The notes under the pieces: generated by a model
What the model saw: the letters and a program-made list of their open reading frames with translations, nothing else
What the model was told of the DNA's origin: nothing
Databases searched by the model: none
Shown: positions 24,969-35,300 of the stretch, in pieces
How the letters are laid out: the number at the start of each line of letters is the position of its first letter
Position numbering within the stretch: position 1 is the stretch's first letter
NCBI RefSeq assembly: GCF_963576615.1
Contig: NC_088714.1
Coordinates: 5,146,001 to 5,210,000, forward strand
DNA: 64,000 nt
Direction: 5' to 3'
Source of the DNA: Watersipora subatra
Lineage: Eukaryota > Bryozoa > Gymnolaemata > Cheilostomatida > Watersiporidae
Made by a program: the position numbers and the translations under genes

Positions 24969-26835
24969 ATGGTGTATATTGATAACATTTCGGAAATCCT
25001 AAAAACATCTATTAGGCTTTTTGCAGACGATGCATTAGTATATCGCCTTGTAGAAACTCAGACTGATAGACAAGTTTTTCAACAAGACCTTGTTTTACTG
25101 GAGCAGTGGGCTGACAGAGAGAAAATGTTTTGTTAATACGGATAAATGTCAGGTGGCTCACTTTGCCAAGCAATGCAGTAACAGTGATTATAAATATTAC
25201 CTTAATGGTAAGCAACTAGATACTGTGACACATTTTAAATATCTGGGAGTATATATTATTGATTTAAACTGGGACCTGCACATAGACTCAAAAACTGCCA
25301 TGACGCCCCAAAGGCTTGGTATGATTAAGCATGTTTCGTATGGCTAACCGGGTAAGTGAAACGGATCGCATACCTCACATTGGTTAGGCCAATAATGGAA
25401 TATGCCAGTGAGGCATGCAGGGTTGGAAAAAACTACGGTTTTTATAAAAAACCAAGTTTTTTTGGTTTAAACCGGTTTTTATGGTTTAAACCGGTTTTTA
25501 TAGTTTTACTAACGTTTTTGCAATTTCAAGTCTAATTAACATGACTTACTATAGCTGCATGATTGAGTACTGAACATACATATGTGATATCATATATTAA
25601 ATATGGTACTGTGGGAGTTGTTATGGGAAAAAAGAGAGAAAACATATGGAAATTTCGGAATGAGTCTTTAATCAAACATGATCGATGAAATACAGAGCAG
25701 AAATCTTATGGCATAAAGTGAATATTTTACGTACAGTTCCATGTATAAGTAGAAATTTTAATCCAAGTGATTAGTCGTGTGATAGTGTAGAGCAAAGCAT
25801 AATGCAGATGCCTTGCTAGTGTTTGGAGCAGTGGCAGATGACTCAACTTCTATCTCCTGAATACTAGCATGACTGTCTAAATGGGTGTTGTCAGCTTGAC
25901 ATTTTGCTACATGAGCTTCAAGCCTATCTGCGTGACCTCGCGTTACGACAGCACACCTATTACATTATGCCTTAGAACCTTTGCCTTTTGCAGTTCGAAT
26001 GAAAAACTGTCAAATGGAATCCTATGTGCGAGGTGTGTTGAAATTTGAAACACAACTTTAACTTTTAAAAACACAAAAAGCTTGATAAACTGAATTCTAA
26101 CAATCCAACTACTTTGGCTTGTGCCCAATAAATGAAATATTGGTTTGCAAACTTAAAGATTTTGCCCAAAAGGAATTTATTGTTTTAATTTCTAAGTAGA
26201 AGTAATCTTTTCTCACTGGCCAGACTTGAGAAAGTATTCATTCATTGTTAGAGACGATGATTGGATTAGTATATTTCACATGGTTTTTCTATTTCATCAT
26301 TAAAGAGGCCATTATATCACTTGATAAAAGCAATTGAAAATGAAGTTCACTAATTTATTGTTGTGCTAAGATTTCATGTAGTTTTAACTTGAATTCTGCC
26401 ATCAATTTACTAATGTGTCCTAAATAAACTTCCACAGCTGATAATTACATATAACTGCATTTCTATCGCAAATAAACCACTACGAGCTTCAAATATTATG
26501 TTTTTCAAAAGAAATAATGAAAAAACCGGGTTTTTTAGGCTGGTTTAAACCAAGCCAACCCTGGAGGCATGGGACCCATATTTAATAAGACAAATAACAC
26601 TTTTGGAAAATACGCAGAGGAAGGCAGTTCGTTTTATTTCAGCAATTATATACAGCCCCCCATATATAGGGGGCTGCATATCATTGATTTCAGAGATTAA
26701 GGGTACACTGAGTGTATCGGAGACACGCAACATTTTTAATATCGAACTCTTAGCACAGATGAAAGAATTATCGCATGTCGTTAATGTTACGGTTTTTATC
26801 CGAGGGTGTTCACAGTTCGATTATCAACAGTTTTG
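24969..26835 (+). pseudogene. CR1/jockey-like LINE reverse transcriptase fragment, split by a hAT element
   Basis: Part 1 (24,969-25,417) reads YIDNISEIL, the RT active-site block RLFADDALVY, then WADRE, TDKCQVAHF, FKYLGVYI and VRPIMEYAS. A frameshift falls near 25,130. Part 2 (26,564-26,835) continues with WDPYLIRQ, LENTQRKAVRFI and a TIF/NIELL-like tail. These are the C-terminal RT blocks of non-LTR retrotransposons. The two parts are interrupted by a 1,146-bp element with an 8-bp target duplication, and the reading frame is continuous across its boundaries. The 5' part, including the endonuclease, is missing. Confidence 0.85.
25418..26563. mobile_element. Non-autonomous hAT-type element
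   Basis: It starts CAGGGTTGGAAAAAAC and ends CCAAGCCAACCCTG, with GAGGCATG duplicated exactly on both sides (25410-25417 and 26564-26571). An 8-bp target duplication and CAGGG ends are hAT hallmarks. Subterminal GGTTTAAACC palindromes lie near both ends. No transposase frame is present. Confidence 0.88.
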
Positions 26836-26839
26836 AACA

Positions 26840-27020
26840 CCTACTCACAGAACTGCCAACCCAAGAATGGGGCAATGCGTGAGATTTGGTTTTGGGGCAA
26901 TTGATGTATCAATGATAGCATATATAAAATTTTGGAAATTGGGGCAAAAATCTCACGCATTTTCATTTTTTCTTTGGGGTGATTGCGTGAATCTCACGTC
27001 CAATGCGTGAGAGTTAGCAG
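26840..27020. mobile_element. Small palindromic element next to the gypsy LTR
   Basis: Inverted motifs ATGCGTGAGATTT and AAATCTCACGCAT flank a short core with TTGGGGCAA repeats. The outer ends CTGCCAACCC and GAGAGTTAGCAG are also roughly inverted. I infer a small MITE; boundaries are approximate. Confidence 0.45.
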
Positions 27021-27025
27021 GTATG

Positions 27026-27230
27026 TGTTGTAGTAGTCGTCTTCTCTCGTTCACATATATACGTGTATTGTATCCGCATTATCCCAGTAGGATTATATAT
27101 TAGGTTATGTGGAAAAATATATCATTCACTCTCGCTTCCGGGCAGAACAACACAAGATTGTTAATGACTGAATAAGAAAATCTATCGAACGCATCTAGTC
27201 TAGTGGCCGTGCTAAACCAATTTTACTACA
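27026..27230 (+). repeat. 5' LTR of the gypsy element
   Basis: Begins TGTTGTAGTAG and ends TTTTACTACA. It matches the 3' LTR except for C/T at about 27084 and A/G in CAACACAAG. Confidence 0.95.
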
Positions 27231-27248
27231 TGGTGGCAGCGGTGGGAG
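27231..27248 (+). promoter_or_regulatory. Primer-binding site
   Basis: TGGTGGCAGCGGTGGGA follows the LTR directly and starts with TGG, as expected for pairing with the CCA end of a tRNA primer. I do not assign the tRNA. Confidence 0.75.
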
Positions 27249-27263
27249 GTCTTCAGCAATGTT

Positions 27264-27731
27264 ATGGGAGACAGTGAGCATAGCGCGGAAGAAGATGCCG
27301 CTCCTGTGGTACATAAACATTACTCAATTCCAAGACTGAATCCACCGGACAAATTTGACTTCAGTGACCCAGGACAATGGACTAGGTGGAAAGCCAGATG
27401 GCTCAGGTATCGGGAGGCAAGTAGATTATGTGAGCAAAGGGACCGAGAACAGACTAACGCCCTTGTTTATACGTTAGGCCCTCAAGCAGAAGATATCATC
27501 TTAGCCAAAGCTATCCCGGAGGATACGCACGACAATCTAATTAATGCTTTCGATACATATTTTGGTGTTCGCACTAATACGATAGTAGAACGCGCGAAAT
27601 TCAACAAGCTTGCTCAAGGCAACGATGGCATGGACGTATTTATCAATAAGCTGTATAGACAAGCTGAATATTGCAACTACGGTACATTGAGAGAAGACGA
27701 CTACTACAACATCTCCCTTAATACAAAATAA
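27264..27731 (+). pseudogene. gypsy gag, 5' part, truncated by an inverted self-copy
   Basis: The frame opens with ATG shortly after the primer-binding site and reads a retroelement capsid-like region (FDFSDPGQWTRWKARW, YTLGPQAEDIIL, DTYFGVRTNTIVERAKF, RQAEYCNYGTL). From about 27,689 the codons come from the reverse complement of the element's 3' end, and the frame stops at 27,731. Gag-like sequence (TRDRLVVGV) resumes after 27,883. The host-independent capsid protein is therefore broken. Confidence 0.85.
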
Positions 27732-27883
27732 GAAGTAGGTGAGGCATATGTGGATTGGGCATACAGAAAGAAGGCATTACAAACTATGCTGAACAGCAAA
27801 CATATAAGCCGTAAACTGAGAATAACAAGAGTGAGTATAATATGTACAAGACCTAGCAACGAATGAATGCAACGGCTGCTCAC
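27689..27883 (-). repeat. Inverted copy of the gypsy 3' end inside gag
   Basis: This 195-bp stretch is the reverse complement of 31442-31634: the sequence just after the pol stop, the polypurine tract and the first 23 bases of the 3' LTR. I see only a 2-base indel and about one substitution. It splits gag, adds stop codons, and supplies the ATG (27867) that opens the long zinc-knuckle/pol frame. Confidence 0.9.
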
Positions 27884-30800
27884 CCGCGATAGATTGGTTG
27901 TTGGCGTTACTGATGATTTGCTGAGCAACAAACTACAATCAGAATTAGATTTGACTCTCAACACTGCTGTAGACATTTGCAGAAGATATGAATCAGCAAA
28001 TCAGGCACAGACGGTATCGAGACCTGGCATTGAAGGTTCGTCGGCGTCAGTAGACAGCGTTAAACATTTGAAAAACCGTAGATCTATGAAAGCGACTGCC
28101 AAGAATGCTAGGCCCATAACGACTGGTGCTGCTAGTTATAACCCTAATCCAGCCAGTAAACCGAAAGCCTGTCACAGGTGTGGAAAAGGCTTCCACCCGA
28201 AATCATCATGTCCAGCTATCAAATCTGTATGTAACCACTGCCGGAAGATCGGGCATTGGAAATCGGTATGCCGACAATTATCTAAGGTTTCAGAAGTTCA
28301 AGTAGCTGAAAATATCTCGACACCACATTTCCTAGGTGAGGTCAAGCCACTCAAAGTAGACAATCGCAGCTGGTCGGTGAGAATAAATATCACTTTCCAC
28401 AACTGTCCCGAGGTCGTAAGTGTGTTCAAACTCGATACAGGTGCTGCTGTATCTGTATGCAGTGTAGATACTTTTGGAGGTAACATTCATAAACTGTCTA
28501 AACCCGACAAGCAACTTGTAGGACCCGGTAACACTCACTTACCTGTACTAGGTTATGCCAATGCTAAGATGCGCATTGACAACCGACACATTGTTGAGAA
28601 AGTTTATATAGTTTCTGATCAGAACACTAATCTGTTAAGCAAGGACGCCTGTATTTCTTTAGGATTGGTTACTTGTGATGTAAATCATGTATTCAATGTT
28701 AACACTGTTTCTGGTGATGTTGTAGGGAAACATGATTTTAAATCTGAATACCCTGATGTTTTTTGTGGTTTAGGCAAGCTCGCAGATCCATACACGATAC
28801 AGATACGAGACGATGCGAAACCAGTAGCGTTGCATATCCCGTACGAAGTATCGATGCCCCGTTTGCAGATCGTAAAGAGGCAGCTGGACGATATGGAACA
28901 AAAGGAGGTCATTTCAAAGGTAACCGTACCTACAGACTGGTGTGCGGGTATGGTCCAGGTTCCGAAGGCAGACCAAAATCAGATCCGAATTTGTGCCGAC
29001 CTTACAAATTTAAACAAGGCCGTACGGCGTGACACATATCCAAGTACGTCGGTCGATAGCTCGCTTGCTAAGATATCAGGTGCAAAGTTTATGAGCAAGC
29101 TTGATGCAAACTCGGGCTATTATCAAATTCCGCTATCTGACGAATCCCGGCTACTCACGACATTCGTGACTCCTTTTGGGCGTTATTGCTACAATAGGGT
29201 TCCATTCGGACTAGTCAGCGCCGGCGACATCTTTCAACGGTGTATATATAACATTCTCGAAGGTCTTGACGTTGTTGTCTGTCACATGGACGACTTATTA
29301 GTATACAGCTCTGTCAGCGAACAGGAGCATGATGATCGTGTCCGCAAAGTGCTCCAACGCCTGAGGGCGGCCGGCATGACACTTAATGCGGAGAAATGTT
29401 GCTTCAGCCAACGCTCCACGAAATTTTTAGGTCATTTAGTAGATGCAGAAGGCGTGAGACCTGATCCCGATCGTATCAGAGATATTCAAAATCTCGCTGA
29501 CCCGACAAATATAACTGAACTACAATCACTCTTAGGTACCGTGAATCAGTTGGGAAAGTTCTCGCCACGCATCACTGAATTGACGATACCACTTCGTGCT
29601 GTCCTCAAGTCGCCACATTGGGTCTGGGATGTTGCCCAAAAGCAAGCCGTGTCTGACATTAAGTGTGAATTGTCGAAGGCTCCGTGTTTAGCATGGTACA
29701 GCATCGACAAACCAATAATCATAATGTGTGACGCTTCCAATCAGGGTCTAGGAGCAGTTTTGCTACAAGTGCAATCCGATGGCTCTCGAAGGCTAGTAGC
29801 ATGTAAATCCCGATCTCTAACCGGAACCGAACAGCGTTGGTCATCTATAGAGAAAGAGGCACTAGGTATAGCGTGGTCATGTGCTAAGTTCGATAGGTAC
29901 ATTCTTGGCCATCAGGACGTGACAGCCGAAACTGATCACAAGCCGCTAGTGCCCATATTTAATTCGAAGGCGGTAAACGATCTTACGATTCGCATTCAAA
30001 GACAAAGGTTTCGTGCAATGAAGTACACTTTTGTGACTAAACATGTACCAGGAAAGTCGAATTATGTGGCAGATCTGCTTTCACGCCGACCAGTAGGTAG
30101 ACCAGATGTCGAGGACAAGAAGCTCGCTGATGAAATTGAGGTGTACACTATATCGTCTCTATCGCAACTACCAGCGACGGACTGCAGGCTTAACGAGATT
30201 AAACACGCACAGCTGGAGGATACAACATGTAGGCAAATCAGGCAATACGTACGACATGGTTGGCCATTTTACTTATCAGACTTGCAGACGAACCTGAAGC
30301 CATATTGGCAAGTTCAAGAAGATCTGAGTCTGGTGGACAATGTTCTCATGTATATGGACCGTTTGGTAATACCTCTTCCGATGCGCGCAGACATTCTTTT
30401 TAGATTGCATTGCGGCCATCAGGGCATCACAAAATGCAGAGAGAGAGCCCGCCAGTCAGTCTGGTGGCCAGGCATTTCTTCCGAGATTTCCGAAATGATA
30501 AAGTCATGTAGAACATGCCAAACATACTCTAGCAAAAAGACTGAACCGTTGCAACCGTCAATCTTCCCCGACCACCCATGGCAGCGTGTAGCCACCGACA
30601 TGTTTCATTGGCAAAGCAAAGACTATGTACTAGTTATAGACTATTATTCTAGGTACATAGAAGTGATAAAGCTAGATCGAACCGATAGCGACTCCGTGAT
30701 CAACGCACTGAAGTCCGTATTCGCTCGTCACGGTATTCCACAGTCTGTTATATCTGACAATGGCCCACAGTACGCTAGCCAACAGTTCAAGAGGTTTGCC

Positions 30801-31445
30801 GAAGAGTACAATTTCCTCAGCATAACCAGCTCACCGAGATTTCCACAAGCTAATGGGGAAGCAGAGCGTGCCGTGCGCACAGTTAAGAATCTGCTGCACA
30901 AATCATCCGACCCGTATAGAGCGCTACTAGCGTATAGGAACACGCCCATACAGAACGGTTATTCTCCTGCCGAACTACTTATGGGACGCCGTTTAAGATC
31001 GGACATACCCGTTGATCCGAAGTCACTCCTACCGAATCCTCCTGACATAGAGATAGTCAAGTCGAAAGAACAGGATTACAAATCCTGCATGAAGAGAGAC
31101 TTTGACAGCCGCCACAGAGCGAAAGAGTTATCTCCGTTATCGCGAGGTGACGACGTGTATATTAGGGATCTCGACAGAGAAGGCGTTGTTACCAAAAACC
31201 TTCCAGGACGCTCGCATGAAGTACACACTCCGAACGGCAGCGTACGTCGCAACCGTCAAGCCCTCTGCCGATTGTCACCGAACAATCAGGACACTGTCGA
31301 ACCGAGCACTCTCCCACTAGTTGAGCGTGAGGCCGGATCCAACACTGCTGCAGTACGACAACCTATGTCAATTTCTGACAATCAGCCACCAGTACTACGC
31401 CGCAGCACTCGCATACGTAGACCTGTAAAGCGCATGGATCTGTGA
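27867..31445 (+). CDS. gypsy gag C-terminus plus pol polyprotein (1,192 codons)
   Basis: One uninterrupted frame. Domains by approximate residue: gag C-terminus with TRDRLVVGV (5-15); two CCHC zinc knuckles, CHRCGKGFHPKSSC and CNHCRKIGHWKSVC (100-135); aspartic protease with LDTGAAVSV (about 185); reverse transcriptase with the catalytic MDDLLVY (about 472); RNase H with CDASNQG (about 620) and TDHKPL; integrase with HHCC zinc finger (845-885) and catalytic D (TDMFHW, about 910), D (ISDNGPQ, about 962) and E (NGEAE, about 995). It ends with a basic tail RRSTRIRRP. The pol part looks intact; only the start is abnormal, because its ATG lies inside the inverted copy. Confidence 0.93.
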   Translation: MQRLLTRDRLVVGVTDDLLSNKLQSELDLTLNTAVDICRRYESANQAQTVSRPGIEGSSASVDSVKHLKNRRSMKATAKNARPITTGAASYNPNPASKPKACHRCGKGFHPKSSCPAIKSVCNHCRKIGHWKSVCRQLSKVSEVQVAENISTPHFLGEVKPLKVDNRSWSVRINITFHNCPEVVSVFKLDTGAAVSVCSVDTFGGNIHKLSKPDKQLVGPGNTHLPVLGYANAKMRIDNRHIVEKVYIVSDQNTNLLSKDACISLGLVTCDVNHVFNVNTVSGDVVGKHDFKSEYPDVFCGLGKLADPYTIQIRDDAKPVALHIPYEVSMPRLQIVKRQLDDMEQKEVISKVTVPTDWCAGMVQVPKADQNQIRICADLTNLNKAVRRDTYPSTSVDSSLAKISGAKFMSKLDANSGYYQIPLSDESRLLTTFVTPFGRYCYNRVPFGLVSAGDIFQRCIYNILEGLDVVVCHMDDLLVYSSVSEQEHDDRVRKVLQRLRAAGMTLNAEKCCFSQRSTKFLGHLVDAEGVRPDPDRIRDIQNLADPTNITELQSLLGTVNQLGKFSPRITELTIPLRAVLKSPHWVWDVAQKQAVSDIKCELSKAPCLAWYSIDKPIIIMCDASNQGLGAVLLQVQSDGSRRLVACKSRSLTGTEQRWSSIEKEALGIAWSCAKFDRYILGHQDVTAETDHKPLVPIFNSKAVNDLTIRIQRQRFRAMKYTFVTKHVPGKSNYVADLLSRRPVGRPDVEDKKLADEIEVYTISSLSQLPATDCRLNEIKHAQLEDTTCRQIRQYVRHGWPFYLSDLQTNLKPYWQVQEDLSLVDNVLMYMDRLVIPLPMRADILFRLHCGHQGITKCRERARQSVWWPGISSEISEMIKSCRTCQTYSSKKTEPLQPSIFPDHPWQRVATDMFHWQSKDYVLVIDYYSRYIEVIKLDRTDSDSVINALKSVFARHGIPQSVISDNGPQYASQQFKRFAEEYNFLSITSSPRFPQANGEAERAVRTVKNLLHKSSDPYRALLAYRNTPIQNGYSPAELLMGRRLRSDIPVDPKSLLPNPPDIEIVKSKEQDYKSCMKRDFDSRHRAKELSPLSRGDDVYIRDLDREGVVTKNLPGRSHEVHTPNGSVRRNRQALCRLSPNNQDTVEPSTLPLVEREAGSNTAAVRQPMSISDNQPPVLRRSTRIRRPVKRMDL

Positions 31446-31600
31446 GCAGCCGTTGCATTCATTCGTTGCTAGGTCTTGTACATATTATACTCACTCTTGT
31501 TATTCTCAGTTTACGGCTTATATGTTTGCTGTTCAGCAGTTTGTAATGCCTTCTTTCTGTATGCCCAATCCACATATGCCTTACCTACTTCTTATTTTGT

Positions 31601-31611
31601 ATTAAGGGAGA
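31601..31611 (+). promoter_or_regulatory. Polypurine tract
   Basis: AAGGGAGA directly before the 3' LTR, the expected plus-strand primer for reverse transcription. Confidence 0.8.
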
Positions 31612-31816
31612 TGTTGTAGTAGTCGTCTTCTCTCGTTCACATATATACGTGTATTGTATCCGCATTATCTCAGTAGGATTATATATTAGGTTATGTGGAA
31701 AAATATATCATTCACTCTCGCTTCCGGGCAGAACAACACGAGATTGTTAATGACTGAATAAGAAAATCTATCGAACGCATCTAGTCTAGTGGCCGTGCTA
31801 AACCAATTTTACTACA
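31612..31816 (+). repeat. 3' LTR of the gypsy element
   Basis: TGTTGTAGTAG to TTTTACTACA, followed by the second GTATG target copy. Confidence 0.95.
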
Positions 31817-31821
31817 GTATG

Positions 31822-32372
31822 CCTACACAATTTTATTCACAACCATGAGACAAGACAGGCAACATTCCGCGCACCCCTGGCATTATCCACAAACCAAACA
31901 TTTTATCACCAAAGCTTTGCACCCTGAACTTTATGTAACTTGCTTGACTATGATTAAAGGGCACTAACAATTTATATTTTTTGCGTGTCCATGTGCAAGG
32001 TTTTTTATAGAGCGTCATCGAGTTGATGGCCTTCTTTTACTCGGCCCTAGAGTCTAAGGTTTTATTTAACTTAGACTTTCTCATTGTACCAAAATCTAAT
32101 TAATGAGTGTTGACGGTATTTTGTACTCTGTACAAACAATAAGCAGGAATATCGCTTGTTTAAAATCAGAGCCGTATACGGTAGATTCACAGCAGTGGAG
32201 CTGAATAGCTCTGTATAAAACGGGCTGTCGCCAATCGGTGTCAGGAACAATAGCTTGCACGCATGTTCGCGAAAAGATTTCACTAGCTAACGCTTTCATA
32301 CGACAATGGCTCAAACTTTGCTAAGGTCTCATAAAGGTCAATGTCGATTGGGCGGCTGTGAACCGCTATATC
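31822..32372 (+). promoter_or_regulatory. XRCC1 upstream region
   Basis: No coding sequence recognised. The last 120 bp or so (GCACGCATGTT, GCGAAAAGATTT, TTTGCTAAGGTCTCATAAAG, TCGATTGGGCG) is strongly conserved before the second XRCC1 copy (58,890-59,009), which suggests promoter and 5' UTR. ATTGG just before the ATG is an inverted CCAAT box. The segment TTGACGGTATTTTG at 32,110 is the empty-site counterpart of the P-element insertion at 48,361. Confidence 0.5.
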
Positions 32373-35300
32373 ATGCCTGAAATAAAGCTTGATCGAGTAG
32401 TTTCTGTGAGCAGTGAAGATAAAAAATATCCTGCTACGAACCTGCTTGGTCCTGCAGGTTCTGGAAAATGGAAATCAGGTTCTGCCGGCGAAAAACAGCT
32501 TTCAGTGATACTGCAATTTAAAAGTTCTTGTAAGCTTTCAGGGATACACGTCGGGAATGACGGCTCAGCTTTTGTCGAAGTGCTCGTTGGTAAGGAAAGT
32601 GCAGCATCTGATAATGATTGGAAGGTAAGGTTATTTAGCTGCACATAAACATCAAAATACGGCTATAAAGTCAGTAATGTTCATAAACCACTTATGAGTA
32701 ACAATTATCTAATATATTATCTTATACTATAGCTAATATTGTAGTTAAATGTGTAGGTTAGGATCAAGAGAACACGATACTTTCCATTTTGTATCCCAAC
32801 TATTTGATTTACTGTCAAAAATTATCATAGAGAGGAAACAAAACCGATCTACAGCCTTAGTAAGGAATTTCAAAGATGATCACTTTATTGTCTCAGTGCT
32901 GCAAATTGTGAACAGTACAAAATATTTATATGGAGACAAACAAATTTTGTGCAACACAGCTTGGTGTTTCATTGCTGCAATTCTTTTTATTAGTGCTGTG
33001 AAAAAGAAGCTACAGCTATTATTTTTACACGTATGTGTAAATAATTATGTGATACCAGTAACTAATTATGTAATGCAGGTGTGAAAGGTGTGCGCGTGTT
33101 CTCCACACTATTGTATAATCTGTAAACTGTAACACTAGTACGCAGCTTTTAACTCTTACAAAGAGTATTATATTACCAGTTAAATAGCTCTCCTCTTCAC
33201 ATAATTAATAAAATGGTGAAAAACAACCATGAACTGAATAAAAATGTAAGGTCGGAAATGCCATTTTGAATGGTTTGTTCTGTTTGCATTCAACATTAAG
33301 CATGCCCCATGACATGCTTTTTCAAAGTGTCAGATTCGATCATGCCATCATACCACTGAATTGGCATTGGGTAAAGACTATTAAATTCAATTTTCTTTGA
33401 TAAGCAATGAGAAGCTGCTAATAGTGTTGTATATAGATCTCATTTAAATTCTACGCAAAATCGTCCTAAATTTTTAAAATTTAGTATTCACAAGATTTCT
33501 CTAATGTTAAATTAAATACAACAGCCACAGTACTTCCATTGTTACTCATTTCATCAATGCCTGTGATCCTCCTTGTAGGTACACCTGCTCTTTGTTTTAA
33601 CTTTCTACTTTTTCACAGATCGGCAACATAAACAACTGCGCAATTTAATCATTCTGGATTGAAGTTATTTTAGGTAATAGCATCTTAAAACTGCGTATTT
33701 TCGCATAAGGTCACTCCTGTCTCATACTAGCTGTCCACATGAAACCGTACTCTCTGTTAATTTCAGGTGTTGTAGTAAATGGTTATTGTATGAGAATGTA
33801 TAAGGCTTGTATGTGTGTTTCTGTAAATGAATAGTGACAAAATCTAGTTGTACAATTCAAGTAAAATGCATGTACATTTGGATATTTTAGTAACAGTAAG
33901 GGGCTAGCTTAAAGGATTACTGACTATTGAGTAACAATTTTGCTTTCTCAACTCATTTACTCTGCTCACCTGTTAAACTGTAGTGCTTTATTTTACTGAT
34001 GTTCAGCTCAGATATCAATAAAACAATGTTTCATATTTTATATAAAACAAGATTGAAAATTTTTATGGTGCTGCTGCAGCTACGCCTTCATCTGCTACCA
34101 TTCTTTGTTGTGTGAAATTCTCTCAGGTTATTCTTGTGGCATCCTCCCTGATGACCCCTGCTGACGCGCGGTCAAACACCAATCTTCACAAAGTCAGGAT
34201 GTTCAGTGCTGACAAGCTAAGCAAGTCAGACAGTGAAGAAAAGTGGGATAGGGCCAAAGTGATCTGTACACAGCCATTTAATAAGAGTCAACAGTATGGC
34301 TTGTCTTTCATCTCTTTCCTTACTGATGAGGAATCTAAAGGTGCAGACACAAACCCCTTACAGACCTCTTTCTGTATGATTCCTGTTAATTTGCTCAACT
34401 TCTTCGTGTAAACTTACCATCTTAACTAGTGATTAGTTGGTCTGCCATTAGATAAATCAAAATCGATCAAGCTGGGCGCTTACACCTTAAATGATGGCAC
34501 AGACAGTGATGAGCCGAGCAGAACTACTGGTGGAAGTGTCTTTTCTGACCGAGCTAGGTTGCAGGCCAACATTCCACCACCAACAGCAGCTGCTGCAGTA
34601 CGTGCTGCCGCTAGAGAGGCTGACCAGAAGGTACTCTTGTTTTTACAGAGTGCTGTAATAGTAGGCTTGATATTCTCTTCAGTTGATGTTAGTAGAACTC
34701 GATTTCTAACTTAGGAATTTTGTAACAAAAGCGAAACAGCTTGTGTGATGTCTGCCCTCAAAAAGACAACTTAACAGTTAAAGAAATTCATGGCACTTGG
34801 CAAAACTTCTGCAATTTTGACAATTACTATTCATCTAGCCGTGTAACAGGTAGCACTTTTTCCAGCTGTGAGAGGAGTGCACACGCACTCAACAAAATTA
34901 ACATGTTGTGTTTTGCTGTAACTTAAATGTGTAATAGGTTGGGGTTAAAAAGGAGCGAGATACTTCGAAGCCCTCTCCTGTCTCCAAAGCTGATTCTAAG
35001 GCTGTCAAGCGTCCTGCTCCTTCCATAACCTCAGAACCACCGAAATCAAAACAGAAGAAAGCGAGCTCTGCACCAACCGCTGAGGCAGCTAGAGCCGATG
35101 GCTCACCCTCAGGTATCTTTAGTATGTGATGATATAGTAATACTAAAGCCCATCTCTATGTATACATTTGTTTTTATGAAATAAGAACATTAAAATGTTG
35201 ATGTGGCTTTGAGTTCAAAGATCGGTTACCGATCAATAGAAAAGGTTTTTCTTTAGCCTTTCAAACACTTTTTATCATATTTTCAGCTCATAGAAGTTGA

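Larger units (their letters stand above)
27026..31816 (+). mobile_element. Ty3/gypsy LTR retrotransposon
   Basis: A complete element with 205-bp LTRs (27026-27230 and 31612-31816), a primer-binding site right after the 5' LTR, a polypurine tract before the 3' LTR and a 5-bp target duplication GTATG (27021-27025 and 31817-31821). I count two differences between the LTRs, which implies a recent insertion. Domain order is gag, zinc knuckles, protease, RT, RNase H, integrase, and this integrase-last order defines Ty3/gypsy. No envelope gene is present. Gag is interrupted by an inverted copy of the element's own 3' end. Confidence 0.96.

Noticed and set aside
27026-31816. Endogenous retrovirus
   Set aside because: No envelope-like frame follows integrase; gag-pol order and short LTRs fit a Ty3/gypsy retrotransposon.
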